A stretch of DNA of 39,392 nucleotides from Microcaldota archaeon (GTDB lineage: Archaea; Micrarchaeota; Micrarchaeia; Norongarragalinales; UBA8480): the NCBI GenBank assembly GCA_013425325.1, contig JACCLL010000085.1, positions 1 to 39,392 on the forward strand, read 5' to 3'. The position numbers and the translations under genes were made by a program. Shown one piece after another: positions 36,644 through 39,392 of the stretch (within the stretch, counting starts at the first letter, position 1; the number at the start of each line of letters is the position of its first letter). The notes below the pieces were generated by a model, which saw only the letters and a list, made by a program, of their open reading frames with translations, made no database searches and was not told the origin of the DNA.

Positions 36644-39392
36644 TTAGTCGTGCCAGATTATGCACAGGCGGGCGTCTTCTTCTGCTGAAGTAACCGCGTC
36701 GCTTCCCGCGAAAAGGTTGCAGTTTATTCTAGTCTGTATTTCGCAGTTGAGATACCACGGCGCGCAACCCTCGGGGTTTACGTAAGCTAAATAGCAGTAA
36801 ATTGCATAACGCGTGGAGCCGATGGTTTTATCGAATATTTTGTGGGGGCACTGCAAGCCTTCCAACTCACCGCCGGATGAAGTCGAGCACCCCAAGCTGT
36901 CGTCATCAATGTTGGTCGAACCGGAGTTGTATGCAGTGTACGGCCCGGCTGCTATCTCAACGCTCTGCGCGTCTGCAACGCGAGTAACGCGGGCGCTATA
37001 ACCGGCGTAGTCGACAACGCCGCCAATAGAATCACAGCTGTCGTCGGTTATGAGGGAATACATCCCGGAATTTCCGTAAGTCGCGCTGGGCCGAAGAACC
37101 ACGTCGCGCGACTGTCCTGACCACAGGGGCGTGTCTTCAGCGTTGTAGCCGCCATAAGGCCTTACTGAAACGTGGAAAGCGGCAGGCGTCTGCGCAGGTG
37201 CTTGGCCGGCTCCGCCGTAGTGAGCCAAAATCTTGAGTGCCTGGCTCTGTTGCGTAACGAGGTTGCCGTCCGCGCCGACCCACCTTTCGAAAGTCCGGCC
37301 GTCGGAGTGGTGTATCGTGAGCTTTATCCTGGACAGCGTTTCGGCGGTTATCTGCGAGGGCAGCAGCCTGAAAACTTTTTGGACTGAAGTGAATGTTGTC
37401 TGGGCGTTTGTTATTTGGCAAGTGCCGCTGCCGCTTACCGGGAAACACTCCGCGGAAGCGCTGGTCAGCAAACCAGTAAAGGTGTACTGCAGTTCGCCAG
37501 ACTCCCATTCCGCATTGCCTTCAACCATCGACCAGCTTGGCGCGGAAACGACGTAAGTAAAGTCCGAGGGCGTTCCGGCGCCGGAGGTAGTTGAAGCGCA
37601 GCCGCTTACTGCCTCTTGGCTGATGGATATTGCGTCGGCCTCGTTTTGAACAAGAGTCGGATGACCTCCAGAATAGCCGACCCACCTCGGCACGGTGTCG
37701 CCGCTTACTTGAAACTCTAGCTTAATCTTGTACCGCCTGCCGCTAAGACTACACACGGGCACCAGAGTAAGGGCTCCACTTGACATAGTTAGATTAACAG
37801 AGACCGGGCCTGCCAATCGCTCACTGGTTGCTCCGCTGGCGTTAATCCACGTTACGGCAACGCTGGTTGCCGAAGTGAGTCCGGTATATCTTATTCTACC
37901 GTCGGAAGCCAGTACGTAAAGCCCGCCCGCAAACGAGAGAGTTCCTCCGGCGAAGCTGATTGCGCGCTCGTCTCTTCCCGCCAAAGTTCCCGCCGCAGTC
38001 AAACCCGTTGCCGAAGAACCGTAGTTTCCAAGCAGGGGGTCGCTGTGCGAGCCGCTTGGAGGATGATGAGTGCTTGGAGAGGCTCCGCTTCCAGCGGCAA
38101 CGCCGAAGTGAACTGAACTAACTCCACTGCACATTGGATCGGGGGCAAGGCCGTTGTTGCCCGCGTAGCCCGCGGCAATGCCTGCGCCGTAGACTATTGC
38201 GTCGGACTCGCCGCCTGAAGGCAGGCCGTAGCTCGTCTGCGTAGAAGCCGCGCGGCGGTCAAGAGGCCATGCCTGGCAGTAAAAGCGTTTCTGGAACTCG
38301 CTTATTCCAGTTGGAGTATAGTCGTAAAAGCGCGCAATCATCTGGCTTGCGTCAACTACGGTCTTGAGCGTTGCGCTGGATGAAGACAGCGAGTCAGCGA
38401 AATCACGCACTGGCCTTGAGTCGCTGCGGCAGTCGTAGAATTGCTTGGCATCGACCGAAACGCGAGTGCAGCTGAAGCGAATGTCCTTGTTGAAGTCAAC
38501 CAAAGAAATATCGCTCACTGAAGACGGAACGAATTTGACTTTAATTGGCGCGTTCGACAAGTCGCTTATTTGCTCGTCGCTGCGAATGCATACTCGGACG
38601 TATGCTTCGCTGTTCTGGTTCGAAAAGTGGTTGCCCGAAGTCCTAACTACTGCGTTGCCGCGAGCAACATTGTACACAACTATGTTGCGTATGGGGTGCA
38701 TGCTTGGCGTGTCGCAGAAGCTCGAGTACCGTCCCACTTCGGTTTCCAAGCTCGGCGGCTGGTTCGGCGCAGCCGGCTGGATCGGCGCGTAGACGATAAA
38801 CGGGCAGTCGGCTTGGCTCAGGCTTCCGCCCAAGTTGTAAATCATTCTCCAAATGTACTGACCGCCCGCTGCGTTGGACGGAATAGTGAACGCAGTTGAA
38901 GCCGAGTCGCGTATTGCCCCTAGGTTTATCATGCTTGACTGGCTTCCCTCTGGGTCGAGCAACACTAAGCTGTGTTCGGTGCTGCCTCGCGGGAACTGGT
39001 ACGTAAGCGCGGCCGCTTCGCCGCGCGCTATTTCTCCGTTCTGTGCATCGGTGTCAATGTTGCACAAGTACTGGATGCTAGTAGACGGCCGCATTGCCAA
39101 GCGCGGCACTTCGTCGGCGCCAGGCGTCTTGACTAAAACTATTTCAATCGTTGCTTGCAAGCGTGCGCTCGGGTTTTCCGGCGAAGCAATGTCGAGGTCG
39201 AGGTAAGCAACGGTTTCTCCATCAGGCATGTTCTGCTGGAATTGTTCGTCAAAGTTGCAGCTTACTTCGAGGCTGCCGCCTTGACCGGATGCCTTGCCTT
39301 CGACTTTGCAGACTTGCTGGTCGCCTTGCCCGGTTTCCATGCGCAGCGACGTGCGGGTCAACGGGAACGTGTACGGACAACTGTAGCTCAAG
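36644..39392 (-). CDS. Large extracellular protein 3, C-terminal part (N-terminus beyond window)
   Basis: The frame is open through the right edge, so the 915 visible residues are the C-terminal part of a larger protein; the TTG near 39391 is not a convincing start. The composition is extracellular: Ser/Thr/Gly/Asn-rich, beta-type, with scattered cysteines and NxS/T sequons. Ig-like segments are suggested by 'YICR/LCN'-like Cys-strand patterns and 'GGQYIWRMIYNLGG'. A unit near the C-terminus is repeated: 'RYKIKLEF...PRWVGYSGG' (37740-37622) and 'LSRIKLTI...FERWVGADG' (37341-37229), with a possible third, weaker copy before. The end is 'EEDARLCIIWHD'. Its neighbourhood and style match giant surface proteins 1 and 2, so it is probably the third member of the set. 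No catalytic motif is visible. Confidence 0.8.
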   Translation of the reverse strand, partial: LSYSCPYTFPLTRTSLRMETGQGDQQVCKVEGKASGQGGSLEVSCNFDEQFQQNMPDGETVAYLDLDIASPENPSARLQATIEIVLVKTPGADEVPRLAMRPSTSIQYLCNIDTDAQNGEIARGEAAALTYQFPRGSTEHSLVLLDPEGSQSSMINLGAIRDSASTAFTIPSNAAGGQYIWRMIYNLGGSLSQADCPFIVYAPIQPAAPNQPPSLETEVGRYSSFCDTPSMHPIRNIVVYNVARGNAVVRTSGNHFSNQNSEAYVRVCIRSDEQISDLSNAPIKVKFVPSSVSDISLVDFNKDIRFSCTRVSVDAKQFYDCRSDSRPVRDFADSLSSSSATLKTVVDASQMIARFYDYTPTGISEFQKRFYCQAWPLDRRAASTQTSYGLPSGGESDAIVYGAGIAAGYAGNNGLAPDPMCSGVSSVHFGVAAGSGASPSTHHPPSGSHSDPLLGNYGSSATGLTAAGTLAGRDERAISFAGGTLSFAGGLYVLASDGRIRYTGLTSATSVAVTWINASGATSERLAGPVSVNLTMSSGALTLVPVCSLSGRRYKIKLEFQVSGDTVPRWVGYSGGHPTLVQNEADAISISQEAVSGCASTTSGAGTPSDFTYVVSAPSWSMVEGNAEWESGELQYTFTGLLTSASAECFPVSGSGTCQITNAQTTFTSVQKVFRLLPSQITAETLSRIKLTIHHSDGRTFERWVGADGNLVTQQSQALKILAHYGGAGQAPAQTPAAFHVSVRPYGGYNAEDTPLWSGQSRDVVLRPSATYGNSGMYSLITDDSCDSIGGVVDYAGYSARVTRVADAQSVEIAAGPYTAYNSGSTNIDDDSLGCSTSSGGELEGLQCPHKIFDKTIGSTRYAIYCYLAYVNPEGCAPWYLNCEIQTRINCNLFAGSDAVTSAEEDARLCIIWHD

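Noticed and set aside
39389-39391. TTG as the true start of the right-edge protein
   Set aside because: It is at the very edge, followed by no signal peptide or anchor. The neighbouring giant proteins suggest the real N-terminus is far outside.
1-39392. tRNA, rRNA, CRISPR, insertion sequence or prophage
   Set aside because: No cloverleaf, spaced direct repeats, transposase or terminal inverted repeats were seen by eye. Gaps are too short to hold such features, except for a tRNA, for which no candidate was found.

Overview
This window looks like a stretch of an archaeal chromosome, probably from a small-genome DPANN-type archaeon (Diapherotrites or Micrarchaeota would fit, but that is inference). 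The evidence is a family-B DNA polymerase with archaeal motifs, a type II methionine aminopeptidase without the bacterial layout, a DUF424 protein, AT-rich TATA-like boxes about 26 bases before many start codons (implying leaderless or very short-leader mRNAs), Shine-Dalgarno sites inside operons, and frequent TTG and GTG starts. Genes are packed tightly and no intergenic gap exceeds about 120 bases. I saw no rRNA, tRNA, CRISPR array, insertion sequence or intein.

Layout. Positions 1-608 (-) hold the start of a secreted protein with BIG2-type Ig domains, cut by the window edge. Positions 689-4061 (-) hold methionine aminopeptidase and DNA polymerase B. Positions 4148-6800 hold two small coiled-coil or helical proteins (+) flanking a HerA-like P-loop protein (-) whose Walker A loop has decayed. 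Positions 6814-9125 (-) hold a tight operon of seven small integral membrane proteins of unknown family, two of which are paralogues of each other. Positions 9222-15680 (+) hold a four-gene operon: two unknown proteins sharing a homologous C-terminal domain of about 185 residues, then a GT2-type and a GT4-type glycosyltransferase. Positions 15727-16194 (-) and 16314-17849 (+) are divergent genes for a basic helical protein and an FHA-domain protein with an internal duplication.

Positions 17853-36097 (-) are dominated by two paralogous giant membrane-anchored surface proteins (2948 and 2784 residues). Each has a short cytosolic helix, one transmembrane segment with a shared Gly-Pro-x-x-Pro-type motif, about six tandem carboxypeptidase-regulatory-like beta domains and a very long extracellular part. 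They are followed by a small membrane-anchored PsbP-like protein and DUF424. A YdjM-type membrane hydrolase lies at 36184-36639 (+). The C-terminal 915 residues of a third large extracellular protein run off the right end (-).

How it may fit together (inference): apart from the replication and processing genes at the left, the window reads as a cell-envelope region. It has giant tethered surface proteins, a small-membrane-protein operon, and an operon joining two novel cytosolic or peripheral proteins to glycosyltransferases that could decorate surface molecules. The most promising undescribed units are the seven-gene membrane operon, the shared-C-terminal-domain/glycosyltransferase operon, and the giant surface-protein pair with its common anchor.
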